Part shown: in pieces, positions 53,019 through 61,699 of the stretch
Position numbering within the stretch: the first letter of the stretch is position 1
Layout: every line of letters begins with the position of its first letter
Source: Microbulbifer guangxiensis
GTDB taxonomy: Bacteria; Pseudomonadota; Gammaproteobacteria; Pseudomonadales; Cellvibrionaceae
DNA: 64,000 nucleotides
Direction: 5' to 3'
Assembly: GCF_021729075.1 (NCBI RefSeq)
Contig: NZ_JAJSAQ010000006.1
Span: 124,001-188,000 of the forward strand
Made by a program: the position numbers and the translations under genes
Notes under the pieces: generated by a model
Seen by the model: the letters and a program-made list of their open reading frames with translations, nothing else
Databases searched by the model: none
What the model was told of the DNA's origin: nothing

Positions 53019-54044
53019 TTAAAAGCGCATCGCCAGGCCCAGCCCAGAAAAACTGGCATTTACATACTGCGCCTCAAACTCCTGTGACCGCCGGGCATGG
53101 TAGATGGCCCACTGATAACGCCCGAGTCCAAACGCGAGCCCGAACCGCCACTCCCCCACACGGGGCTCCTTGTCGACGCTGTGACTTTCTTTATGAGTAT
53201 TGCCGTCGAGAAAGATATCCCGATCGATAAATCGTTGCTGGTTTTCAACAAAGAAATACCAGTCGCCCCCCTGCATCCCGGGAGTAAAGGCTGGCGCGGA
53301 GATGGCCGGGGGCGCCCTATGGATACCGACCGTGGAATACAGATTGCGACCGACACGAACCCCCGCCCCGGCAATCAACTGGGTCGTCACATTACCGACA
53401 CTGCCGCCAGCAGTTGCGGAGAACTCCCAGTTCAGATCCGAACTGCCGAACTCGCGAATGTACGCCCACTTCCTCAGGTAGCTGGCGACAAATGCCGGCT
53501 CATCCTGCAGCTGGTTGTGCCAGCCATTCACCTCGTACGTATCGACCAACTCATGAGTCCAGCGCTGCACCGTGTCTGCACCAGATGAGGGACCGATGAT
53601 CCCGGCGCTGACATCAAAGCGCTCGACGATTTTCAGCTGACTCTCCGGCACAAAGCGCTCAGCAGCTATCGCCATCCCCAGGTAAAGCCAGCCGGCGTAG
53701 GGGCGGTCATCCTCGATCAGTTCCGTCTTGGCAATTTCGTAGGGAGTGAAGATGGCCTGGCCGAGGAAATAGCGGGGCTGGACTTCCTTCCCCGCAAAAA
53801 TCCATGGCAGGTACTGTGCGGGCCAGAGGAGAGGTTTTTCCGGGGCGTAGGACAGCTGCAGGCCCTGGCTGTAGTAGGCATCGCTGGCGCCATCGAAGGA
53901 GTCATTTTCCAATTCAAGGGATAGTGAACTTCCATTCACGAGAGGGGATTGACCGGCCAACAGGAGCATCGTGCAGGCAGCCAGCAGAGTAACTCTTATT
54001 CTAAAATTTTTATTCACCCGGAAAGGGTAGGACAGCGGAATCAT
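53019..54044 (-). CDS. lpxR: Lipid A deacylase LpxR-family outer-membrane protein
   Basis: The 341-residue product has a signal peptide (about 1-37, hydrophobic LLAACTMLLLAGQSPLVNG) and the LpxR (DUF2219) pattern: LELENDSFDGASDAYYSQGLQLSY with the Asn-Asp pair, DDRPYAGWLYLG and the HELVDTYEVNGWHNQL region with the catalytic-type His, ending in a Phe. LpxR removes the 3'-acyloxyacyl group from lipid A at the outer membrane. The start is uncertain; GTG 54017 is an alternative to ATG 54044. Confidence 0.85.
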   Translation of the reverse strand: MIPLSYPFRVNKNFRIRVTLLAACTMLLLAGQSPLVNGSSLSLELENDSFDGASDAYYSQGLQLSYAPEKPLLWPAQYLPWIFAGKEVQPRYFLGQAIFTPYEIAKTELIEDDRPYAGWLYLGMAIAAERFVPESQLKIVERFDVSAGIIGPSSGADTVQRWTHELVDTYEVNGWHNQLQDEPAFVASYLRKWAYIREFGSSDLNWEFSATAGGSVGNVTTQLIAGAGVRVGRNLYSTVGIHRAPPAISAPAFTPGMQGGDWYFFVENQQRFIDRDIFLDGNTHKESHSVDKEPRVGEWRFGLAFGLGRYQWAIYHARRSQEFEAQYVNASFSGLGLAMRF

Positions 54045-54190
54045 CCCGTGCGCAATACAGGACCATACACGCGCCAATTAACGCCGAGTCATCTCTCCCC
54101 TCCGATGCCGAAGACATGGTGTGCCGATCATGCGAGCGTGGCCCCGGAGCGGGTCCAACCGGTGAACAGGCCGCAAGCCCACGTGTCAGG

Positions 54191-55471
54191 CTAGGCCGTC
54201 CTCGCCACCGGCAACTGGCGGAAGTCAGTCGTATAAGCCGGGGACAGATACTCCCGCTTCATTTGCCACTCGTCCGACAGCCTGGCGCTGGCCAGCACCG
54301 CCCCACCCCGCCCGAAGCGACGATTGATGTCCGTCAGGCAGGCTGAAAGACGATCACTGCCTTCCGCGACCACACCAAAAAGGTCGTCCTGCTGTTCTCG
54401 AGCCTGCTCCAGGGCCGAGAAGCAGACAGCAGCGCGCCGGTATTCCAGCCCGGCCACGAACACCTCTTCGAGCGCGCGTCGGGCGGAGGCGGTCAGGGTC
54501 CGCACCTCCTTTGTCGCCGGGCGAAACTCTGTGTGCGCGGATAGGTGGCGCCATTCTCCCCCGGGCTCCCTGGCCTGTACGGTGACGGTAAGACGACCGG
54601 TAACGCCATCCTGCGCAGCGAGCTTCTCGCCCGCCAGTTGTATATGGTTGGCCACCGCGGCCATCACATCATCAAACTGTGTGAGCAACCGCCCGAACAT
54701 CCGGCCGGAGACGATCTCCCGCTTGGCCTGATCCAGCGGCGCCAGTTCAATGCAGGAGACCCCCTGCAGTTCCCGCACCGTGCGCTCCAGCGTCACCCCA
54801 AAGGCCTTGCGAATCGTCGGTACGTGGGCCGAGGCCAGGTCCCAGGCAGTATGGATATCCAGCATGGCCAGTCTTTTCGACAGCCGGCGGCCGACACCCC
54901 ACACCTCACCAGCGGGCATCTGCCGGAGCAATTGCTGTCGATGGTATTCGCTGCTGATCTGCAATACGCCGCCGGGTACCCCCAGGGTTTTCGCAAAGTG
55001 GTTGGCCGCCTTGGCGAGCGTACGGGTAGGTGCGATCCCGGCACAGCATGGCATCGAGGTCCATTTGTGCACCGCGGCAATCAGCCGCTGGCAGTGTTCC
55101 GAGAGCTGTTCACCGAAACCGTGAAAGTGCAGGAAGCTCTCATCGATACTGTACTGCTCCACCTCCGGGCAGAACTGCTCCAGTGAGGTGACAAAGCGGG
55201 TGGACATATCGTGGTACAGCTCATAGTTACTGCTGCGGGCCACCACGCCCCGGGCCCGGAACAACTGGCGCACCTCAAATACCGGCACGCCCATTTTCAC
55301 CCCCATGGCCTTCACTTCCGCACAGCGGGCGATGACACAGCCATCGTTGTTGGAATACACCGCTACGGGTTTGTGCCGGATAGCGGGGTCGAAGGCCCGC
55401 TCGGAAGACACATAGAAATTGTTCACATCCACCAACGCAATCTGTGTCGGATGCAGATCCCAACGCTTCAC
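54191..55471 (-). CDS. umuC: DNA polymerase V catalytic subunit UmuC
   Basis: This is a 426-residue Y-family polymerase. The catalytic acidic residues are in LVDVNNFYVSSE and YSIDESFLHF, with NNDGCVIARCAEVKAMGVKMG between them. The C-terminal part (RRFGRGGAVLASARLSDEWQMKREYLSP) fits the UmuC-specific extension. With processed UmuD it performs error-prone bypass of DNA lesions. It overlaps the end of umuD by 4 bp. Confidence 0.95.
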   Translation of the reverse strand: MKRWDLHPTQIALVDVNNFYVSSERAFDPAIRHKPVAVYSNNDGCVIARCAEVKAMGVKMGVPVFEVRQLFRARGVVARSSNYELYHDMSTRFVTSLEQFCPEVEQYSIDESFLHFHGFGEQLSEHCQRLIAAVHKWTSMPCCAGIAPTRTLAKAANHFAKTLGVPGGVLQISSEYHRQQLLRQMPAGEVWGVGRRLSKRLAMLDIHTAWDLASAHVPTIRKAFGVTLERTVRELQGVSCIELAPLDQAKREIVSGRMFGRLLTQFDDVMAAVANHIQLAGEKLAAQDGVTGRLTVTVQAREPGGEWRHLSAHTEFRPATKEVRTLTASARRALEEVFVAGLEYRRAAVCFSALEQAREQQDDLFGVVAEGSDRLSACLTDINRRFGRGGAVLASARLSDEWQMKREYLSPAYTTDFRQLPVARTA

Positions 55472-56142
55472 GATGCCCCCCTGAACCGGCTGAGGCTGGC
55501 AATCACCACTCCGTCCAGGTCGTACTGCGGCGCCCGTTCGAGGACGATATCCGGGTAATCACTATTACCGGCCACCAGCCGCGCTGGACGGGTACGGTAC
55601 TGCTTCACAAGGAAGCCCTCGATACAGCCGGCAATGACGATATCACCGTCGTGCAGGTCACAGCTGCGGTCCACCACCAGCAGGCTGCCGTGATGGATAC
55701 CGTGGGCGATCATGGATCGCCCCTCTGCCCTGACCAGGTAGGTGGCATGGGGCCGGCGCACCAGCCAGTCATGGATCGAGTCGGGACTATGGCCGGGGTC
55801 CGGGCGACGACGGAACAGCTGGATGGAGGCGGATATGACGAGACCCGTCAGATCGCCGGATACCTGCCGGTGCGACTCTGCGGACCACTGCAACAGGGGC
55901 TCACCCTCACCCGTCCACAGCCAATCTCCCACCACAGGTTGCAAGGACTGGTCCAGCACCAGGTAGCGGCGGCGGTCACCCTCGTCCTGCACCAGCTGGC
56001 AACTGGCACGGCTGGGCCACAGCCAGTCATCCAGCACCAGTGATTTGGCCGCATAGGCCGCCGCCGGGGAGGGAAACCCGGCGGAGACAGCCACAGGCAA
56101 CAATGGGACGGGAACTGGAACTACTGTATGCATAGCCAGCAT
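55468..56142 (-). CDS. umuD: UmuD-like S24 protease with extra internal block
   Basis: The product is 224 residues rather than the usual 140 or so. The N-terminus has the cleavage region VSAGFPSPA (Ala21-Gly22), as in UmuD. The catalytic pair is Ser143 (GRSMIAHG) and Lys180 (FLVKQY), 37 apart as in E. coli (Ser60/Lys97). Cleavage site and Ser lie 122 residues apart instead of 36, so about 86 residues (roughly 40-120) are inserted. The insert contains DRRRYLVLDQSLQPVVGDWLW and an LFRRRPDPG turn. Two in-frame ATG codons (56142, 56133) are possible starts. Confidence 0.88.
   Translation of the reverse strand: MLAMHTVVPVPVPLLPVAVSAGFPSPAAAYAAKSLVLDDWLWPSRASCQLVQDEGDRRRYLVLDQSLQPVVGDWLWTGEGEPLLQWSAESHRQVSGDLTGLVISASIQLFRRRPDPGHSPDSIHDWLVRRPHATYLVRAEGRSMIAHGIHHGSLLVVDRSCDLHDGDIVIAGCIEGFLVKQYRTRPARLVAGNSDYPDIVLERAPQYDLDGVVIASLSRFRGAS
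56124..56139 (-). promoter_or_regulatory. LexA-like box at the umuD start
   Basis: CTGTATGCATAGCCAG matches seven of the eight fixed positions of CTGT-N8-ACAG. It overlaps the first umuD codons. A TTGACC-18-CAGAAT promoter lies just upstream, so the box would cover the transcript start. Confidence 0.4.
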
Positions 56143-56815
56143 TCTGCATCCAGTCTTACGCGACGGTCAAGCTAGACCGACGCATCAGAGACTGCCTTTC
56201 GGAGGTCAAGAGTTGGCCAGATGAGTCCTCCCTGACTCATGTGTTATGGAAAGAACATGCCCCCCTCACGAAGCGCCGGCCTCAGAGCCGTCCACTGGCC
56301 CTCTTCTCGCCTCCACCAGGCAAGTGAGCGACTGAATAGCTGCCATGCCCCTGCCCCGGTAAAGCCAGACATGGTGATGCCATGGGCCACTATGGAAGGC
56401 ACGGGCAAGGGCCTGTCCTGCTCCAAAGTCAGATTGACATGGCGGGTGTAGGGAACTGCAGTATTGAGACAATCCGATAGCCGGCTGCTACGCATCGCAC
56501 ATCTCGCGCCCGGTACCATCTTGAGAGGGTGACCAGCACTGATCAGATAGGTCCGGGGGGGCTAACGGCAAGGTTCACGACTGATAAGTCCACAATGGCC
56601 TTTACCCTCTCTCCTCACTATCCTGAAGCGGGGTCTACGGCACTCAGGGCAATGGTTAAGGATCAACAAGCGGGATTCAGGCACATCAAAATGAAGGTGC
56701 AGCTGTCGCAACTTACCCAGCCACTGAAGGATCCCTCATGTCATTCGCACCGTAAAGATTGAGGGCGCTTCTTGAGCGCGGGAAGGATCATCATTTACAG
56801 CAGTTGGCGTGCCCC
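56143..56815. other. Intergenic region, possibly with decayed coding remnants
   Basis: Frames on both strands here lack ribosome sites and full-length family matches. One plus-strand frame (56529-56762) contains QAGFRHIKMKV, which resembles a segment of enolase-superfamily sugar-acid dehydratases, so this may be a relic of such a gene. The promoter region of umuDC occupies the first 40 bp. Confidence 0.3.
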
Positions 56816-58192
56816 CTATTGGTTGGCACTCTGCTGTATGAGGTTCAAGAAGTCTCGGAACACAGGCGACTGAGATAAGATCTCCTCCCCGGCCAGAATC
56901 AAGCGATCCACCTCTTCATCCGTCAACACAAAGGACGTGCCGATATTGTTCAGAAACATCCGCTCCTCTATATCGGGTACTCGACTAAAACTCACGTCGA
57001 CGAAGTGAAAAGTCACAGGCCGTTCAGGGGTGGATTTTTCCTCAACCCAGCGCTCGAACGTCTTGCGAGTAATCAGTATGGTGTCATCGCTATAGTGACT
57101 AATCTGACTGCCACTGACACTCCCGGCCACCTCAATCAACGGTGGGGATTTCTGTTCCAGTGCCCATTCACGATGTGGGTGTGAATTAGCATTCACCAGT
57201 ACTACCAACACATGTTTGGCATTGAGGTGCGGCAACAAGTTCGACGGCCGGGATAGATCTTCGGTCAGTGTCAGTGCACGGTAGAAACTGCGCAAACCAA
57301 GGTTGTCCGAAATCCCACCATCCACCAGATGCAGCCACGGCCGGAGCTCCCGGTCAAGATACCCTTCAATGTTACGGGCTACGATCTTCTGCGAGGTCAA
57401 CTGCTCGCTTGCCAGCGCTTCGTTGACCCAACCGGGGGGACGGAACCCGCAACTGCCGGAATAGTTCTGTACCGCTATCGGGGAAAAGATAAGGGGCACC
57501 CCAGAGGAGGCAGCAACGGCACGGGAAACGGGATACTCACCGATATCGACGCACAACAGATCGAACATCTCCTGCACAAAGGGGATGCGGACTCCCGTAG
57601 TCAGGTCAGTGCTGTTAATGACTACACGGGGCGCGCCGGGACGCTCCATTGCCGACAATGGGGCATCGCTGAACAATATACGGTCGTAATACTCTGCGGC
57701 CAGATCTCCCCGACCGAAGGTGGGGCTTGCAAGCCGACGCCAGTTGGAGGGGCTTATGGTTAACCTCAGTAACGAGCCTTGAACGTCGCTGCGGAGGAAG
57801 CGGGCCTCAAATTCTTCAAAGATCTGATGCCCATAAAGACCATAGTATGCCGCTGTAAAGCTGCCCCCGGACACCGAGGAGATCATGTCGACTTCCGTCA
57901 ACATCGACCGGTCGCCTCGCGATGTATGAATCACAGTGCGATCCAGCTCTTTCAACACACCATAGGAAAATGCTGCAGCACGGGTGCCTCCCCCGGAGAA
58001 GGCCAGCAGCACAGCAATATCCTCCAAACGACCTGCCGACATCATCTCGCGTACCTCGGCATTACGTTCAGGATTCCAGCGTGCCAGGGGCTTCACTTCT
58101 GGCGCCATATAGCTACAGGCGGTGCTAACAAGCGTGAGGATGACCGCCAGATAACGAATCACGTAGCCTGAGGCCAACTCTCGCGCCCCCAT
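56816..58192 (-). CDS. Patatin-like phospholipase lipoprotein
   Basis: The 458-residue product has a lipoprotein-type signal (VSTAC, Cys26) and a patatin domain: the oxyanion loop FSGGGTRAAAFSYG (65-78), the nucleophile elbow SSVSGGS with Ser108, and the partner acid in VDGGISDNLG. Such enzymes hydrolyse lipid acyl esters. Lipid anchoring with Ser after Cys suggests transport to the outer membrane. ATG 58192 has AGGAGGG nearby. Confidence 0.88.
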   Translation of the reverse strand: MGARELASGYVIRYLAVILTLVSTACSYMAPEVKPLARWNPERNAEVREMMSAGRLEDIAVLLAFSGGGTRAAAFSYGVLKELDRTVIHTSRGDRSMLTEVDMISSVSGGSFTAAYYGLYGHQIFEEFEARFLRSDVQGSLLRLTISPSNWRRLASPTFGRGDLAAEYYDRILFSDAPLSAMERPGAPRVVINSTDLTTGVRIPFVQEMFDLLCVDIGEYPVSRAVAASSGVPLIFSPIAVQNYSGSCGFRPPGWVNEALASEQLTSQKIVARNIEGYLDRELRPWLHLVDGGISDNLGLRSFYRALTLTEDLSRPSNLLPHLNAKHVLVVLVNANSHPHREWALEQKSPPLIEVAGSVSGSQISHYSDDTILITRKTFERWVEEKSTPERPVTFHFVDVSFSRVPDIEERMFLNNIGTSFVLTDEEVDRLILAGEEILSQSPVFRDFLNLIQQSANQ

Positions 58193-58377
58193 ATCACCCT
58201 CCTTTTTCTATTGGCTTAGATCAGCCCGGGCCATGCTATACACCTATATGGATACCCAAAATGTGCATCCAAGGGTACGCGTCTCATATCATGGTTTCGG
58301 TCATCCGCGCCCTGTCTGGAAAAGTACTGTGCTCGGCAATCGGTAGTAAAAGAACTCAGCGGAAACGCCGCAGATTA

Positions 58378-58812
58378 CTAGTCTCCGGAACCCTTCCCGT
58401 CGTAAACACGCTGCACTGCAGCTATGACTACTGCCGTGGTCCAGCCAAATATAATGATGCCATTAGCGGCCTGGAAGGAGGCGAGCAGTCGCCAATTCTC
58501 TTCCAAGACCAGATCACCGTAACCAAGAGTGGTAAATGTCACCATGGAAAAATACATAGCCGGCTCCAGAGCCTCGAATAGCCCCAACAGCATGTAGGCC
58601 ACAGCCCAGATCATCACCTCAAGCACCGACACCAGAAACATCAGCAAAACCACCGCAGAGATACGCATGGGCCTGTGGTAAAGAAACAGCGGATGATCAA
58701 CCTTCAGCTTCCATAGCGAACGAGCGATCTCGATGGCAGCAACCATACCAATCGCATGCACTGCCGTAGTGACGATGATCAGCAGAGAGGCCACGAGGAT
58801 CGTTACCAGCAT
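58378..58812 (-). CDS. Small potassium-type ion channel
   Basis: The 144-residue product has three hydrophobic segments and the potassium-channel selectivity filter TTLGYGD (residues 94-100) between the second and third. There is no RCK domain, so it is a minimal pore subunit, probably tetrameric in the inner membrane. Gating is unknown. Confidence 0.85.
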   Translation of the reverse strand: MLVTILVASLLIIVTTAVHAIGMVAAIEIARSLWKLKVDHPLFLYHRPMRISAVVLLMFLVSVLEVMIWAVAYMLLGLFEALEPAMYFSMVTFTTLGYGDLVLEENWRLLASFQAANGIIIFGWTTAVVIAAVQRVYDGKGSGD

Positions 58813-58856
58813 TTAACCGCCTACCTTCTGAGTTAATTTTGGCTGATTTAACTACC

Positions 58857-60377
58857 CTAGGGAATTATCCGATCCCAGTAATGCGTACGTTCGCGCATCT
58901 CTTCTTTCACTTCCCATGGAAGCAACTCGACAGGCCCTCGCCCTTCACGGATTTCCCAGCCACCGCCCAGGGCCAGGTAAACCTCTACAAGACTGGCGGC
59001 CACATCACCACGAGCGACGGCCAGCAAGTCCTGCTGCTGCAGATCGGCGGTCAGCGTCGATAACACCGTATTGAAGTCGATCTGCCCGTTGCGGTACTGG
59101 GCTGTCGAGATCCGTACAGACTCCTGCGACGATCTCGCAGCCTGCTGGTAGTAAGCCAGCTGCTCTTGCGATTTGAGGTAGGCGACAATGGCATTCTCCA
59201 CTTCAGCCTGCGCTTGCAGTACGGTTTCGCGGTAATCGGCAAGCAATTGCTGGAAGCGCGCATCCTGCAAGCGAACGTTGCTACGGAGACGCCCATAGTT
59301 GAAAAGCTTCCACTGAAAGTCACCAAACAGGTCCCAGGTTTCACTGGGCCCCTCAAATAGATCACCTATTTCCGCAGCCTTCGAGCCAATCGAACCGCCA
59401 ATGGAGAATTCCGGGTACAGCTCCGCCCTGGCCACACCGATCTGTTCTCCCTGTGCCGCCAGCACCCTTTCCGCCGCGCGCACATCCGGCCGCTGGCGCA
59501 ATAGATCCTGCGGCATGCCGACAGCCACGCCCCCCGGAGCTGAGGGAATATCTCCGAAAGTGCCCAATCGATGGTCTAGGTAGTGTGGAGGTTGCCCAAG
59601 CAGCACTGCGAGGCCATTCTTCAGTTGCTGCAGCTCACTCTCCAATGCGGGCACACTGGCCTTGGTGTTGCTGAGGAGGGTCGCCGCCTGCTCCATATCC
59701 AGAGCGCTCTTTTCACCTGCTTCAAACTTCGCCCGAGCAATCCGCAGGCTCTCCGCCTGGTAATCAATATTGTTTTTCGCGACCTCCAGGCGTTGCTGGG
59801 TTGTGCGAATCAGGATGTATGTCCGAGCAACCTGCGCCACCAACGACACCAGAACGCCATCATATTCTGCTACAGTAGCGTCCAGGCTGGCAGAGGCAGA
59901 CAACACCTGACGCCGCAGACGCCCCCACATATCCAGCTCCCAACCGAGGTTCAGACCTACTTCATACTGTTCAGTGATGAGCTCGGACAGGATCGCCCCC
60001 TTGGCGCGAGAGGCAGAGCCACTCAATTGCTGCTCTTGCGGAAATTGATTGCCAATGGCAATGGCTAGTTGCTGCTGCGCTTGAAGCATTCTCAACGTTG
60101 CCGAGCGCAGCTGTAGGTTCTGGTCCAGTGCTGCGATGACTAACTCGTCCAGCAGGGGATCAGAAAACGCATTACTCCACCACAAGGGGTCGACTGCCTG
60201 TGTGGTGTCGATACTTTGATCTCCGCTGTAAATCCATGCCTCTTCAAGCGGTACCGCCGGAGGCTGATAATCCGGTCCCAGCATGCAGCCTGCATTGGTG
60301 ATACAGGTAAATGACAACGCAGCAATTACCCGTCTCAGAGGTCTGGTAGTCCGCTCAGGGAGTAGGTGCCGGTGCAT
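58857..60377 (-). CDS. Outer-membrane efflux factor (NodT/OprM family lipoprotein)
   Basis: The 506-residue product has a lipoprotein signal ending NAGC (Cys31), LGPDYQPP shortly after, as in OprM/NodT proteins, and the two repeated helical regions (GWELDMWGRLRRQVLSASA and FGDFQWKLFNYGRLRSNVR). It forms the trimeric exit duct for the HlyD/FUSC pump encoded upstream. The start at 60377 overlaps the HlyD gene by 23 bp; 60401 is possible but has a weaker signal peptide. Confidence 0.92.
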   Translation of the reverse strand: MHRHLLPERTTRPLRRVIAALSFTCITNAGCMLGPDYQPPAVPLEEAWIYSGDQSIDTTQAVDPLWWSNAFSDPLLDELVIAALDQNLQLRSATLRMLQAQQQLAIAIGNQFPQEQQLSGSASRAKGAILSELITEQYEVGLNLGWELDMWGRLRRQVLSASASLDATVAEYDGVLVSLVAQVARTYILIRTTQQRLEVAKNNIDYQAESLRIARAKFEAGEKSALDMEQAATLLSNTKASVPALESELQQLKNGLAVLLGQPPHYLDHRLGTFGDIPSAPGGVAVGMPQDLLRQRPDVRAAERVLAAQGEQIGVARAELYPEFSIGGSIGSKAAEIGDLFEGPSETWDLFGDFQWKLFNYGRLRSNVRLQDARFQQLLADYRETVLQAQAEVENAIVAYLKSQEQLAYYQQAARSSQESVRISTAQYRNGQIDFNTVLSTLTADLQQQDLLAVARGDVAASLVEVYLALGGGWEIREGRGPVELLPWEVKEEMRERTHYWDRIIP

Positions 60378-61476
60378 CTTTCGATCTTTCAGCAGAACCA
60401 CTTTTTATCAAGACCGATCCGGTGATGCCGACACGCAGGATAATTTCTTCCGGTACATCCTCCAGTTGAATACGGACCGGTACTCGCTGGGCAAGGCGAA
60501 TCCACTCGAATGTGGGGCTCACATTTGGCAAAAGATCTGTGCCGGCCGCACCATTTTGCTGAGAAATACCCCAGCCGATACTCTCGACATAACCTTGGAT
60601 TGGCTGATCCGGATAGGCCATGAGCGTTACGATCGCCCGATCCCCGGCCGTAATTTTGGACAGGAAGGTCTCCCGAAAGAAAGCGTCCACCCAGTAACTC
60701 TCGGTATTCACCATCGCCATCTCTGCGTGGTTGGCGACCGCCTGATCCCCCAGGCGCAAGTCGACATTAGTGACATACCCCGAGACGGGTGCGGTTACCG
60801 AGGTATATTCGAGATTCAGCTCAGCCTGCTGCACAGCCGCACGAGCAGCGCGAATGCTCGGGTTTTGGGCGCCGAGTGCACCAAGTGCTGCGGTCACCTC
60901 TTCAAAGCCCGCCTCGGCTTGCTCTTGCGCCGCCAGAGCCTCTGCCACTTGCGCCTCTGCCCCCTTCTTTTGTTGCGTTGCATATTCAAAGGATGCTTTC
61001 GCCGCCTCCAGCAGCCGACGTGAGGTGGCTCGCTGCGGCAAAAGTTGCCGCTGCCGTTCAAGCTCTGCCGCGGCCTTCACGATTTCCGCATCCAGCGCCC
61101 GCACGGCGCTCCTGGCTTGCTGTACCGCCGCCCGAGCCTCCCTCACCTGCGCCTCGGCCGCCCGCACCTTTTTCTCTTCCGCGAGATAGCTGTCCCCGGT
61201 GGCGTCCAGCTGCGCCCGTGCTTGCGCAAGAGCTGCCTCAAAGGACCGCGGATCGATCTGGAAAAGCAAGTCGCCCTTTGTCACCAGCTGGTTGTTCTTG
61301 ACTGCCAACTGCACCACTTGGCCAGAAACCCTGGGGGTAATCTGCACTACATCGGCGCGCACCTGGCCATCACGAGTCCAGGGATTTACCAGGTAGTGAC
61401 GGAATTTAAGTACCACCAACAACATCGCAATAAGAATGACGGCTGCAGAAGTCAGATGTTTTTTAGAGATGACCAC
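60355..61476 (-). CDS. HlyD/AaeA-family membrane fusion protein
   Basis: The 373-residue product has one N-terminal membrane helix (about 9-26), a lipoyl half (VVQITPRVSGQVVQLAVKNNQLVTKGDLLFQIDP), a long Ala/Gln/Glu-rich coiled-coil hairpin (about 80-190), and the second lipoyl and barrel region (YTSVTAPVSGYVTNVDLRLGD). This is the adaptor between the FUSC pump and the outer-membrane duct. Confidence 0.92.
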   Translation of the reverse strand: MVISKKHLTSAAVILIAMLLVVLKFRHYLVNPWTRDGQVRADVVQITPRVSGQVVQLAVKNNQLVTKGDLLFQIDPRSFEAALAQARAQLDATGDSYLAEEKKVRAAEAQVREARAAVQQARSAVRALDAEIVKAAAELERQRQLLPQRATSRRLLEAAKASFEYATQQKKGAEAQVAEALAAQEQAEAGFEEVTAALGALGAQNPSIRAARAAVQQAELNLEYTSVTAPVSGYVTNVDLRLGDQAVANHAEMAMVNTESYWVDAFFRETFLSKITAGDRAIVTLMAYPDQPIQGYVESIGWGISQQNGAAGTDLLPNVSPTFEWIRLAQRVPVRIQLEDVPEEIILRVGITGSVLIKSGSAERSKDAPAPTP

Positions 61477-61479
61477 CTG

Positions 61480-61692
61480 TCAGATGCCCACAAATAATAT
61501 TCCGATGAGAACCGTGTAAATTACGCCCATCGCCAGCATAACTGCGGGAGGGTTAGCGAAATATCGGGACAGCCGATAACGATCAAGAACATGTGCAGTA
61601 CCCATTGCTGCCGTCATTCCCAAAACTGAGGCCAGCAACAGCGGCGGAAAATATATACCAGCTAATGACAGCTCGTGGGGCAACGGCAACAT
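61480..61692 (-). CDS. DUF1656 (AaeX-like) small membrane protein
   Basis: The 70-residue product has two membrane helices (about 12-32 and 47-68) and starts with the family pattern HELSLAGIYFPPLL. It is always found with AaeA/AaeB-type pumps, and here lies 3 bp before the HlyD gene and 7 bp after the FUSC gene. Its role is not established. Confidence 0.9.
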   Translation of the reverse strand: MLPLPHELSLAGIYFPPLLLASVLGMTAAMGTAHVLDRYRLSRYFANPPAVMLAMGVIYTVLIGILFVGI

Positions 61693-61699
61693 GAGGCTC

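Noticed and set aside
56244-56519. 91-codon minus-strand frame upstream of the patatin gene region
   Set aside because: Plausible amino-acid composition but no recognised family, no ribosome site, and it lies in an apparently decayed stretch.
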